Shown here piece after piece: positions 33,967 to 42,769 of a stretch of DNA of 64,000 bases (position 1 is its first letter; each line of letters begins with the position of its first letter). Origin of the DNA: Micromonospora antibiotica (GTDB lineage: Bacteria > Actinomycetota > Actinomycetes > Mycobacteriales > Micromonosporaceae); contig NZ_JAGFWR010000002.1 of assembly GCF_017599305.1 (NCBI RefSeq), positions 62,001 to 126,000 on the forward strand. The letters run 5' to 3'. A program made the position numbers and the translations under genes. The notes below the pieces were generated by a model. It did not search any database, was not told the origin of the DNA, and saw only the letters and a program-made list of their open reading frames with translations.

Positions 33967-35253
33967 TCAGACCGGCGACGGTCGGGACGCCGCCGTCGGT
34001 AGTTCCCGGTTCACCGGGCCGTCCACGGCAGCCACGGCCAGCCCGATCGCGAAGAACATCACCGACAGGTTCATGTCGGTGAACCCGTAGAACGGGGCGA
34101 GGGCCAGGGCGACCACCGGCACCACGCTCAACCAACGGCCGGCGGCGGACACCGCGACCGCCGTACTGCGGACCAGCACCACGAGCAGCGCGAGCAGGGC
34201 CAGCAGCGCGGGGACGCCGTGGCTGTACATGGTCAGCCAGACCTGCCCCTGGGTGCCGAGCGGCTCCGCGCCGGTGGTGGTGTCGGCGCTGCGCGGGGCG
34301 CCGTAGCCGAGCAGCGGCGAACGCAGGACCGCGTCGAGGGTCTGCCGGTAGAGATCGGCACGGTCGCGGGTCGAGTCGGTGTTCTCCACCCTGTTCATGA
34401 TCATGTCACCGACCGGGACGACCAGGGTGATCACCCAGGCCACCGCCACGCCGGCGGTGATGGTGCCGATGAGCCGGACGTCGCCGCGCAGCAGCGCCCG
34501 CAGCCCCAGGTAGGCCAGCCCCACCCCCAGGCCGATGAACATGCCCCGGTTGAGGGTGAGGAACGCCGGCACCAGGGCCAACGGCAGGGACACCACCAGC
34601 ACCCGGCGCAGCGGGCCGGTCCGCACCGCCGACAGGTACGCCAACACGCACGGCACGAGCAGCGCGAAGCCGGTCCCCCAGTTGTTGGTGTACGGGTACG
34701 GGGCCGCCGTACGGAAGTACGGGTTACGGCCGGTGGGGTTGAACTCGGTGGAGTGCACGTGGGTGACCGCCCGGATCATCCGCTGCCCGGCCAGCCCGTC
34801 GGGTAGCAGCGACTCCACCGGCGTGGTCAACGCCAGGCGGGGGGCCAGTACGCCGACCCAGCCGAGCGCCACCATCCCCAGCCAGAACAACAGCACCGGC
34901 TGGAACAGCCGTTCCCACCGGGCTCCCTGCCGGGCGGCGGTGTAGACGTACAGGTAGACCACGAAGGCGGTCAGCACGAATCCGAGCCGCAGGCCGTAGA
35001 CGAGCAGCCCGCTGGCCTTCTCCAGCCGGGTGGCGCTGATCAGGACGAGCCCGACCAGGACGAACCACAACGCCGAGCCGGGCGGCCACACCACCTTGCC
35101 GTGGGTGAGCAGGACCACCGCCAGCAGCATCCCGAACAGCGCCCACCCCAGGTAGAGGCCGCCGAGCAGCCACCACAACGGCATCGCCGCGAACATGGCG
35201 TACAGCGGCCAGAGGGGTAGCGCCCGCTGCGGTGCCGTGTTTCTCGTCCACAC
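33967..35253 (-). CDS. O-antigen ligase/polymerase-like membrane protein
   Basis: The 428-residue protein has ten or more transmembrane helices and a long extracytoplasmic loop (about 155-200, TPVESLLPDGLAGQ ... NPTGRNPYFRTAAPYPYTNNW). A second loop has TRDRADLYRQTLDAVLRSPLLGYG, which matches the Wzy/WaaL-type domain. Such proteins join or polymerise surface sugars. In a Gram-positive actinomycete the substrate is probably an exopolysaccharide or wall glycan, but no other biosynthetic genes are adjacent. Confidence 0.8.
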   Translation of the reverse strand: MWTRNTAPQRALPLWPLYAMFAAMPLWWLLGGLYLGWALFGMLLAVVLLTHGKVVWPPGSALWFVLVGLVLISATRLEKASGLLVYGLRLGFVLTAFVVYLYVYTAARQGARWERLFQPVLLFWLGMVALGWVGVLAPRLALTTPVESLLPDGLAGQRMIRAVTHVHSTEFNPTGRNPYFRTAAPYPYTNNWGTGFALLVPCVLAYLSAVRTGPLRRVLVVSLPLALVPAFLTLNRGMFIGLGVGLAYLGLRALLRGDVRLIGTITAGVAVAWVITLVVPVGDMIMNRVENTDSTRDRADLYRQTLDAVLRSPLLGYGAPRSADTTTGAEPLGTQGQVWLTMYSHGVPALLALLALLVVLVRSTAVAVSAAGRWLSVVPVVALALAPFYGFTDMNLSVMFFAIGLAVAAVDGPVNRELPTAASRPSPV

Positions 35254-35336
35254 CGGGGCAAGGGTAGGCGGGGCCGGGCCGGGTGGTCATCGGCGGACCG
35301 GCTGTGACGGGTGTCATCGGCGGCCCCATCCGCGGG

Positions 35337-37367
35337 TCACCGGGGGTGCTCGCGCAGCACCGCCGCCGCCCCGGCGGGCAGGGTCACCGCCCCGTCGGCG
35401 GGGATGCCGGTGAGCAGGTCCAGCCCGTCGGCCGGCACCCGCTGCGGCCGGTCGGTGTGGTTGAGCAGGAACAGCCAGCTCGCCCCGGGGGCGGTGCGGC
35501 GGACCGCCTCCACCCCGGGTGGGGCGTCCGGGCAGACCGGGTGCACGCCGGCGGTCCGGGCCGCCTCGGTGAGCAGGCGACGGTAGGTGGCGTCGTCGGG
35601 TCGGGTCGACACGTACCAGGCGGTGCTGTCGCCGACCCGGTGCCGGGTCACCGCCGGTCGGCCGTCGAGGACCCCGCCGACGTACGTGCCGACCGGCTCG
35701 GCGCCGTGCAGCTGGACGGTCTCCGACCAGATCCGGCCGGTCCCGCCGCCGGAGAGCAGCACCTGCTCGTCGGCGGCGAGTGGATGGAACTCCTCCACCC
35801 GCAGGCCGAGCAGGTCCCGGTAGGCGCCGGGGTAGCCGCCGAGGTGGACCCGGGCGTGCGGGTCGGCGACCCCGCTGAGGTAGCTGACCAGCAGGTGCCC
35901 GCCCGCTTCGACGTGGGCGCGGACCCAGCCGGCGGTGGTGTCGTCGGCCAGGTAGAGGGCGGGCAGGACGAGCAGCCGGTACCGGTCGAGGGGGTCACCG
36001 GGGACGACCACGTCGCAGCCGTACCCGGCCCGCCACAGCGCCCGGTGCGCGGCGGCCAGCTCGGCGTGGCCGTCGAGCAGCTCGGACGGCATCCCGGGGT
36101 GGCGCAGCGCCCAGCCGCTGGCGGCGTCCGCGGCCAGTGCGACGGATGCGGCCGTCTCGCCGGCGGTGACCTCGGCGAGCCGGTCGAGGTGCTCACCGAG
36201 GCGTACCGACTCCCGGAACACCCGGCTGTCGGCCCCGGTGTGCGGCACCAGGGCGGAGTGGAAGCGCTCCGCGCCGCCGGTCGGGGCCCGCCACTGGAAG
36301 AACATCGCCCCCCGGGAGCCGCGGGCGACGTGGGAGAGGCTGTGCCGGGCCATCCGGCCGGGCTCCTTGGTGTGTGCCCGGCCGGGGGTGTGGATCTGGC
36401 TGGCGGCGCTCTCCATCAGCAGCCACGTCGCCGGGGCGGTGGCGCGGGCCGGGTCGGCGGAGCGCAGGCGTCCGTGTCGGGCCCACCCGCGGGCCAGGTC
36501 GGCGGCGAGGGCGGTCTGTTCCTCGGCGCCGCCGTCGACCGCCGACGGGTAGTGGTCGATGGCGACGAGGTCCACCTCGGCGGCCCAGCGGGCGTGGTCG
36601 ACGGGCACCCAGTCGCCGAGGACGTAGTTGGTGGTGACGGGGACCGCCGGGTTGGCCGCTTTGAGCAGGTCGCGTTGTTCGACGTACGCGGCGAGCAGGG
36701 TGTCGGACCAGAACCGCCGGAAGTCCAGCAGCTGCCCGGGGTTGCCGAGGTACTGGGTGGCCCGGGGGGTGCTCACGTACGCCCAGTCGGCGTAGTGCTG
36801 GCTCCAGAAGCTGGTGGCCCAGGCGGCGTTGAGGGTGTCCAGGTCGCCGTGGCGGTCGACGAGCCAGCGGCGGAACGCGGCCTCGGTGTGCGGGCAGTGG
36901 CAGGTGGTGCCGTACTCGTTGTGCACGTGCCACATCGCCAGCGCCGGGTGGTGGGCGTAGCGGGCGGCGAGGGTGGCGGCGATACCCCGGGCGGCGGCCC
37001 GGTAGGCGGGTGCGGCGGCGCAGTAGGTGTCGCGGCTGCCGTGGTGCAGTCGTACGCCGTCGGCGGTGACCGGCAGCGCGTCGGGGTGCGCCAGGGAGAA
37101 CCAGGGCGGCGGGGAGGCGGTGGGGGTGGCCAGGGCGACCCGGATGCCGCCGTCGTGCAGCAGGTCCAGCACCTCGTCGAGCCAGCCGAAGTCGTAGCGG
37201 CCGGGGGCCGGCTCCAGGCGGGACCAGGCGAAGACGCCGACGGTGACCAGGTTGACCCGGGCCCGGCGCATCAGGGCGACGTCCTCGCGCCAGGTGGTGG
37301 CGGGCCACTGCTCGGGGTTGTAGTCACCGCCGTGGCAGAGCCGCCCGTCGTCCCACATACCCACCAT
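35337..37367 (-). CDS. GH42 beta-galactosidase
   Basis: GH42 enzymes hydrolyse beta-galactosides by a retaining mechanism. The 676-residue protein starts HGGDYNPEQWP, has the acid/base Glu151 in WHVHNEYG and the nucleophile Glu319 in LLMESAA. The three usual domains (barrel, trimerisation Rossmann-like, C-terminal beta) fit the length. There is no signal peptide, so it acts on imported oligosaccharides. It is divergent from the ROK regulator, its probable controller. Confidence 0.93.
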   Translation of the reverse strand: MVGMWDDGRLCHGGDYNPEQWPATTWREDVALMRRARVNLVTVGVFAWSRLEPAPGRYDFGWLDEVLDLLHDGGIRVALATPTASPPPWFSLAHPDALPVTADGVRLHHGSRDTYCAAAPAYRAAARGIAATLAARYAHHPALAMWHVHNEYGTTCHCPHTEAAFRRWLVDRHGDLDTLNAAWATSFWSQHYADWAYVSTPRATQYLGNPGQLLDFRRFWSDTLLAAYVEQRDLLKAANPAVPVTTNYVLGDWVPVDHARWAAEVDLVAIDHYPSAVDGGAEEQTALAADLARGWARHGRLRSADPARATAPATWLLMESAASQIHTPGRAHTKEPGRMARHSLSHVARGSRGAMFFQWRAPTGGAERFHSALVPHTGADSRVFRESVRLGEHLDRLAEVTAGETAASVALAADAASGWALRHPGMPSELLDGHAELAAAHRALWRAGYGCDVVVPGDPLDRYRLLVLPALYLADDTTAGWVRAHVEAGGHLLVSYLSGVADPHARVHLGGYPGAYRDLLGLRVEEFHPLAADEQVLLSGGGTGRIWSETVQLHGAEPVGTYVGGVLDGRPAVTRHRVGDSTAWYVSTRPDDATYRRLLTEAARTAGVHPVCPDAPPGVEAVRRTAPGASWLFLLNHTDRPQRVPADGLDLLTGIPADGAVTLPAGAAAVLREHPR

Positions 37368-37782
37368 CCCGTTGACTTTGTTTGATAGGTGTCCAAACTA
37401 TGAAGACTATTTGCCCATGTCAATCGGTTACATCGTGGTCCAATCAAACCTAATCGTTGACAGTTCGTTGGGAAGGCAAAGAAACTGTCGGTACCGCCGC
37501 AGAGCGCTTGCCGAGGAGACGCCGATGCCGTACCGACCGCCCTTGGTCCCGGACGGGACGATCGTGGCCGACCCTTCCCCGGCGGGGTGACACCGGCCCG
37601 GACACCCCGCCACCGGGGGCCGGTAGAGTTAGTTGAGTTTCCAGCCGAACAGACTTTCCGACGGTGCACCGGCCCGCCGGGCAGCATCGCCCACCGGCCG
37701 ACCGGCGTACCCGTGCGGGGGCCGGCGGTGGGCGACGATGCACCGGCACCACCCACCGTCGGGCGCAGGGAGCGGGCAGATC
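37368..37782. promoter_or_regulatory. Intergenic control region between GH42 and ROK genes
   Basis: About 415 bases separate the two divergent genes. The segment 37371-37500 is AT-rich for this genome. It holds GTTTG, nine bases, CAAAC, close to the bgal start, the kind of dyad bound by ROK or XylR-type repressors. TTGACA at about 37456 could be a -35 element, but I see no matching -10. A short open frame with a good ribosome site lies at 37525-37590. Confidence 0.55.
37525..37590 (+). CDS. Possible 21-residue small ORF
   Basis: An ATG with GAGGAGA six bases upstream opens a 21-residue frame (MPYRPPLVPDGTIVADPSPA plus Gly) and then a stop. The strong ribosome site argues for translation. It may be a leader peptide for the ROK gene, a remnant of a longer gene, or chance. 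Confidence 0.3.
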   Translation: MPYRPPLVPDGTIVADPSPAG

Positions 37783-39003
37783 GTGATCAGCATCCACAAC
37801 GAACCGCAGCCGACCGACCTGGGTGACGTCCGGGTGGCCAACCGGGCCGTGGTCCTGCGACACGTCCGCCTGCACGCACCCTGCTCACGGGCCGACATCG
37901 CCGCCGCCACCGGCCTCAACAAGGCCACCGTGTCGAGTCTGGTGACCGAACTGCTCGACCGGCGGCTGGTCCGCGAGACCGGACTGACCGGCAACCGGGT
38001 CGGCCGGCCCGCCACCATGCTCGTCCTCGACGGCGCCCCGTACGCCGCGTTGGGCCTCCAGGTCGGCGCGGACGACCTGGTGGTGGTCGCCGTGGACCTG
38101 GGCGGCAACCGGCTGCTCACCTGGCGACGGGCGTTCCCCGCCCCGACCGCCTCCCCCGCCGAGACCGTCCGGGCCCTGGTCACCCTGGCCCGGCGGGCGA
38201 TCGGCCGGGTCACCGGGCAGGGGCGAACGGTGCTCGGCCTCACCGTCGGGGTGCCCGGCCTGGTCGACACCGCCGGGGGTGTACCCCTGGCCAGCGGACT
38301 CGGCTGGCGGGACGTGCCGCTCGCCGCCGACCTACGGGCCGCGCTGCGGGAGACCGGGTTCACCGTGGCCGTCGACACCGACGCCAACCTCGCCGTCCTG
38401 GCCGAACAGCGACACGGCGGGTACGCCGCAGCCACCGACCTGGTCCACCTCACCGGCGGGATCTCCGTCGGCGCCGGGGTGCTCGCCGGCGGCCGGCTGC
38501 TGCGCGGCGGCCGGGGCCACGCCGGCGAACTCGGCCACCTCTGCCTCGACCCGGCCGGACCGCCCTGCCCGTGCGGTCGACGCGGCTGCCTGGCCGCGTC
38601 GACCGCGCTACCGGCCGTGGTCGACCGGCTGCTGCCCGACGCCGGGCGGGACGGCCCGGTCACCGACTACCTGCCGGAACTCGACCGGATCGTGGCGTCG
38701 GCCCGGCAGGGGGACCCGGCCGTGCTGGCCGGGCTCGCCGAGATCGGCCGGCACCTCGGGCACGGGGCGTCGATCCTGGCCAACCTGCTCAACCCCGAGG
38801 CGATCGTGGTGGGCGGACACTTCGCCACCCTGGCGCCCTGGCTGCTGCCGGCCGCCCGCATCGAGTTGGCCGCCCGAACCCTCGCCCCGCAGGCCGGCGG
38901 GTGCCGCCTGGAAGCCTCCACGCTGGACTCCGCCGCCGCCGCGCTGGGCGGCGCCGCCGCCGCGCTGGCCACCATCGAGGCCGGTCGACTCCCCACCGCC
39001 TGA
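37783..39003 (+). CDS. ROK-family transcriptional regulator (NagC/XylR type)
   Basis: This 406-residue regulator has an N-terminal winged HTH (about 15-70; CSRADIAAATGLNKATVSSL) and a ROK sugar-kinase-like domain. The zinc cluster reads GHAGELGHLCLDP then CPCGRRGCLAA. ROK regulators sense sugars and repress catabolic genes. It is divergent from the GH42 gene and upstream of the GH3-lacI-GH95 operon. GTG 37783 was chosen from the HTH position; the frame extends upstream without similarity. Confidence 0.9.
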   Translation: MISIHNEPQPTDLGDVRVANRAVVLRHVRLHAPCSRADIAAATGLNKATVSSLVTELLDRRLVRETGLTGNRVGRPATMLVLDGAPYAALGLQVGADDLVVVAVDLGGNRLLTWRRAFPAPTASPAETVRALVTLARRAIGRVTGQGRTVLGLTVGVPGLVDTAGGVPLASGLGWRDVPLAADLRAALRETGFTVAVDTDANLAVLAEQRHGGYAAATDLVHLTGGISVGAGVLAGGRLLRGGRGHAGELGHLCLDPAGPPCPCGRRGCLAASTALPAVVDRLLPDAGRDGPVTDYLPELDRIVASARQGDPAVLAGLAEIGRHLGHGASILANLLNPEAIVVGGHFATLAPWLLPAARIELAARTLAPQAGGCRLEASTLDSAAAALGGAAAALATIEAGRLPTA

Positions 39004-39105
39004 TCCGGGTGCCGGTCACCCCTTGACCGACCGACGCGCAGGTGCCAACCTCGAACCGCCGCCCCGTCGTTCGGGCACCCGGGGCGGCATGTTCTCCGCG
39101 ATCGT

Positions 39106-39117
39106 CGAAGCGCTTCG
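39106..39117. promoter_or_regulatory. LacI-type operator, distal copy
   Basis: CGAAGCGCTTCG is a perfect palindrome with the central AGCGCT core of LacI-family operators. It lies 120 bases upstream of the GH3 start and matches the core of the second palindrome at 39178. Confidence 0.75.
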
Positions 39118-39177
39118 CCGCTCCGGGCCGACGACCGCCGCAGCCACCACGACGCGATGCCGCACGTCACCATGGCC

Positions 39178-39193
39178 GTCGAAGCGCTTCGAC
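39178..39193. promoter_or_regulatory. LacI-type operator, proximal copy
   Basis: GTCGAAGCGCTTCGAC is a perfect 16-bp palindrome 44 bases upstream of the GH3 start. Two identical cores 72 bases apart (about seven helical turns) could allow looping by the LacI protein encoded in the operon. Confidence 0.8.
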
Positions 39194-39236
39194 CGCCGGC
39201 CGGCGCCTCACCGCGAGCCCACCGGAAGGTAACCGC

Positions 39237-41714
39237 ATGAACGACCCCACCGACCGCGCCACCGGCCCGTCCCCCGCCGGGCACGCCGACGACCTGCTGG
39301 CCCGGCTCACCCTGCCCGAGAAGATCGGCCTGCTGCACCAGTGGCAGGCCCCGGTGCCACGCCTGGGCCTACCCGGATTCCGCACCGGCACCGAGGCGCT
39401 GCACGGGGTCGCCTGGCTCGGCCCGGCCACCGTCTTCCCCCAGGTCGTCGGCCTGGCCAGCAGCTGGAACCCCGACCTGATCCGGGCGGTGGGCGCCGCC
39501 GCCGGCGACGAGGTCCGGGTCAAACACCAGGCCGACCCGGCCGCCGTCGGGCTCAACGTGTGGGCACCGGTGGTCAACCCGCTGCGCGACCCCCGGTGGG
39601 GCCGCAACGAGGAAGGCTGGTCGGAGGACCCGTGGCTGACCGGCCGCCTCGCCACCGCCTACGCGTTCGGGCTCCGCGGCGACCACCCCCACCGGCTGCG
39701 TACCGCCCCGACGGTCAAGCACTTCCTCGGCTACAACAACGAGACCGACCGGGCCACCACCTCCAGCGACCTGCCACCCCGGGTGCTGCACGAGTACGAA
39801 CTGCCCGCGTTCCGCGCCCCGCTCGCCGCCGGTGCGGCAGTCGCCGTGATGGCCTCGTACAACCTGGTCAACGGGGTGCCCGCGCACCTGAGCCCACTAC
39901 TGAACGACGAACTGCGCCGGTGGACCACCGACGAGGTGATGGTCGTCGGCGACGCCGGGGCGGTCACCAACATCGCCGGGGTGCAGGGTCACCTGCCCGA
40001 CCACGTCACCGGTTTCGCCGCCGCCCTACGCGCCGGCATCGACAACTTCACCGAGGACGACACCGACAGCGGACAGACCATCCGACGGCTCACCGAAGCC
40101 CTCGACCGGGGGCTCATCGACGAGTCCGACGTGGACCGGGCGGTACGGCGCATCCTCACCGTCCGGATCAGGCTGGGTGACCTGGACCCACCCGGGCAGG
40201 ACCCGTTCGCCGGGGTGTCCCCCGACGTGCTCGACAGCCCCACCCACCGGGACCTGGCCCGGGAGGCCGCCCGCCAGTCGGTCGTGCTGCTCCGCAACGA
40301 CGGGCTGCTGCCCCTGCCGGCCGACCCGACGACCCGGGTGGCGGTGCTCGGCCCGCTCGCCGACACCGTCCACACCGACTGGTACAGCGGCACCCTGCCC
40401 TACACGGTCACCGTCCGGGAGGGCCTCGCCCGGGCGCTGCCGACGGTCACCCACCACCCCGGCGCCGACCGGATCGCGTTGCGGGTCGGCAACCGGCACG
40501 TCCGCTGCCCCCGCTCGTCCGAGGGGGGACCGCTGACCGCCGACGAGGGCCGCGACGGCACCTGGTTCGACGTGTTCGACTGGGGACGCGACGTGGTGGC
40601 GCTCCGCGCCGTCGCCAACGGCCGGCACGTCGGCGTCGACGACGACGGAACGTTGATCAACGACCGGCCCGGACCGGGCGGCTGGATCGTGCGGGAGACC
40701 TTCCGGTTGCACCACCGCCCCGACGGCACGACCCTGCTGCACCACCTCGCCACCGGCGCGTACGTGCGGGTCGGCGACGACGGGCGGTTACGCGCCGACG
40801 CCACCGACCCGGACACCGCCACCGGCTTCACCGTCGAACTCGTCGCCGACGGAGTGGCCGAGGCCGCCGCGTTGGCCGCCGCCGCCGACGTGGCGGTCGT
40901 CGTCCTGGGCAACCACCCGATGGTCAACGGCCGGGAGACCGAGGACCGGGCCGACCTGGACCTGCCCGCCGGACAGGACCGGCTGCTGCGCGCCGTACAC
41001 GCGGCCAACCCGCGCACCGTGCTGGTGCTCACCAGCAGCTACCCGTACGCGGTGGGATGGGCGCAGGAACACGTCCCGGCGGTGCTGTGGTCGGCGCACG
41101 GCGGGCAGGAACACGGCACCGCCCTCGCGCAGGTGCTCCTCGGCGACGCCGACCCCGCCGGCCGGCTCACCCAGACCTGGTACGCCGACACCGCCGACCT
41201 GCCCGACCTGCTCGACTACGACGTCATCGGCGCGGACAGCACCTACCTCTACTACCGGGGCGAACCGCTGTACCCGTTCGGCCACGGCCTCAGCTACACC
41301 CGGTTCGACTACGCTGACCTGCAGGTGAGCGCACCGACGGTGCCCGTCGGCGACGAGGTCGAGGTGAGCGTCGAGGTGAGCAACACCGGCGACCGGGAAG
41401 GTACGGAGATCGTGCAGCTCTACACCCGGCAGCGACACTCCCGGGTCAAGCAGCCCCTGCGGCAGCTGCGCGACTTCGCCCGGCTCACCCTCGCCCCCGG
41501 CGAACACCAGCGGGTCACCCTGCGGCTGCGCACCACCGACCTGTCCTGGTGGGACGAACACCGCGACGGCCCCGTCGTAGAGGACGCCACCCACACCCTG
41601 CTGGTCGGCCGTTCCGCCCGTGACATCCGGGCCGTCGGCGCGGTGACCGTACACGCCCGCCCCGCAACGCAGCAGTCCCGCCCGGCGGTCCCGGCCGGCG
41701 GCGGTACCCGGTGA
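39237..41714 (+). CDS. GH3 beta-glycosidase (beta-glucosidase/xylosidase type)
   Basis: The 825-residue enzyme has the GH3 barrel, with Lys161-His162 in TVKHFLGYNNETDR and the nucleophile Asp239 in VMVVGDAGAV. The (alpha/beta) sandwich and the C-terminal fibronectin-like domain (VPVGDEVEVSVEVSNTGDREG ... QPLRQLRDFARL) follow. Between about residues 465 and 590 is an inserted beta-rich segment (WFDVFDWGRDVVALRAVANG, YVRVGDDGRLRADA) that looks fascin- or beta-trefoil-like, perhaps carbohydrate binding. There is no signal peptide, so it is cytoplasmic. AAGGT precedes ATG 39237. Its last four bases overlap the lacI start. Confidence 0.9.
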   Translation: MNDPTDRATGPSPAGHADDLLARLTLPEKIGLLHQWQAPVPRLGLPGFRTGTEALHGVAWLGPATVFPQVVGLASSWNPDLIRAVGAAAGDEVRVKHQADPAAVGLNVWAPVVNPLRDPRWGRNEEGWSEDPWLTGRLATAYAFGLRGDHPHRLRTAPTVKHFLGYNNETDRATTSSDLPPRVLHEYELPAFRAPLAAGAAVAVMASYNLVNGVPAHLSPLLNDELRRWTTDEVMVVGDAGAVTNIAGVQGHLPDHVTGFAAALRAGIDNFTEDDTDSGQTIRRLTEALDRGLIDESDVDRAVRRILTVRIRLGDLDPPGQDPFAGVSPDVLDSPTHRDLAREAARQSVVLLRNDGLLPLPADPTTRVAVLGPLADTVHTDWYSGTLPYTVTVREGLARALPTVTHHPGADRIALRVGNRHVRCPRSSEGGPLTADEGRDGTWFDVFDWGRDVVALRAVANGRHVGVDDDGTLINDRPGPGGWIVRETFRLHHRPDGTTLLHHLATGAYVRVGDDGRLRADATDPDTATGFTVELVADGVAEAAALAAAADVAVVVLGNHPMVNGRETEDRADLDLPAGQDRLLRAVHAANPRTVLVLTSSYPYAVGWAQEHVPAVLWSAHGGQEHGTALAQVLLGDADPAGRLTQTWYADTADLPDLLDYDVIGADSTYLYYRGEPLYPFGHGLSYTRFDYADLQVSAPTVPVGDEVEVSVEVSNTGDREGTEIVQLYTRQRHSRVKQPLRQLRDFARLTLAPGEHQRVTLRLRTTDLSWWDEHRDGPVVEDATHTLLVGRSARDIRAVGAVTVHARPATQQSRPAVPAGGGTR

Positions 41715-42769
41715 CCGGCGCACCCGGGCGCGGACGCAAGTCACCCGACCAGGTCACCATCGTCGACGTCGCCCGGCACGCCGGGGTCGCCGTCAGCACC
41801 GTGTCGTACGTCCTCAGCGGCAAACGAGCCATCTCCGAGGTGACCCGCACCCGGGTGCTGGCCAGCATCCGGGAGTTGGGCTACCACCCCAACGCCGGGG
41901 CGCGGGCACTGGCCAGCCGCCGGGCCAACACCATCGCGCTGGTGCTGCCGCTGCGCGCCGGCATGCAGGTGCCGGTGGTGATGCAGTTCGCCATCGCGGT
42001 CGTCACCACGGCCCGCCGCTACGACCACGACGTCCTGCTGGTCACCTCCGACGAGGGACCGGCCGGGCTACGCCGCATCGCCGGCAGCGCCATGGTCGAC
42101 GGGATGCTGGTGATGGACGTCGAGTTGGACGACTCCCGGGTGCCGCTGCTGCGGGACCTGACCCGACCCAGCGTCCTGATCGGTGTCCCCGCCGACCCGA
42201 CCGGCCTGACCTGCGTGGACCTGGACTTCCACCGCGCCGGGCAGGTGTGCGTGGAACACCTGGCCCGGCTCGGGCACCGCCGGGTGGCGCTGCTCGGCGC
42301 CCCCGCCGCCGTCTACGACCGGGGCACCGGGTTCGCCCACCGCACCCGCGCCGGGGTGGCCGCCGCCGCCGACCGGCACGGCGTCACCGTCGTCACCCAA
42401 CCCTTCGAGGAGGGGCCCGCCTCGATCCGGCAGGAACTCGCCGACCTGCTCGACCGGCACCCCGACCTGTCCGCGCTGGTGGTGCAGAACGAGGCGGCGG
42501 TGGGGCCGGTGCTGGCCTGCCTGCCCACCCTCGGCCGGCGGGTGCCGCAGGACATGTCGGTGGTGGCGATCTGCCCCGACCAGTTCGCCGAGCAGGCCGG
42601 GCCCCGGCTCACCTCGGTGCCGGTGCCCGCCGAGGAGATCGGCCGGCAGGCGGTGGCGTTGCTGATGCGCAAACTGCACGACGAGGCGGTGCCGGAGGTG
42701 ACCCTGCTGCCGCCCCGGCTGACCATCCGGGACAGCACCGCCGCACCGACCGTGCGGGCCCGGCCGTGA
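41711..42769 (+). CDS. LacI-family transcriptional regulator
   Basis: The 352-residue repressor has the LacI HTH (VTIVDVARHAGVAVSTVSYVL) and hinge helix, then a periplasmic-binding-protein-like sensor domain. The GTG start overlaps the GH3 stop by four bases, and its own stop overlaps the GH95 start by four bases, so all three are translationally coupled. The two palindromes upstream of the GH3 gene are its likely operators, giving autoregulation and sugar induction. Confidence 0.93.
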   Translation: MTGAPGRGRKSPDQVTIVDVARHAGVAVSTVSYVLSGKRAISEVTRTRVLASIRELGYHPNAGARALASRRANTIALVLPLRAGMQVPVVMQFAIAVVTTARRYDHDVLLVTSDEGPAGLRRIAGSAMVDGMLVMDVELDDSRVPLLRDLTRPSVLIGVPADPTGLTCVDLDFHRAGQVCVEHLARLGHRRVALLGAPAAVYDRGTGFAHRTRAGVAAAADRHGVTVVTQPFEEGPASIRQELADLLDRHPDLSALVVQNEAAVGPVLACLPTLGRRVPQDMSVVAICPDQFAEQAGPRLTSVPVPAEEIGRQAVALLMRKLHDEAVPEVTLLPPRLTIRDSTAAPTVRARP

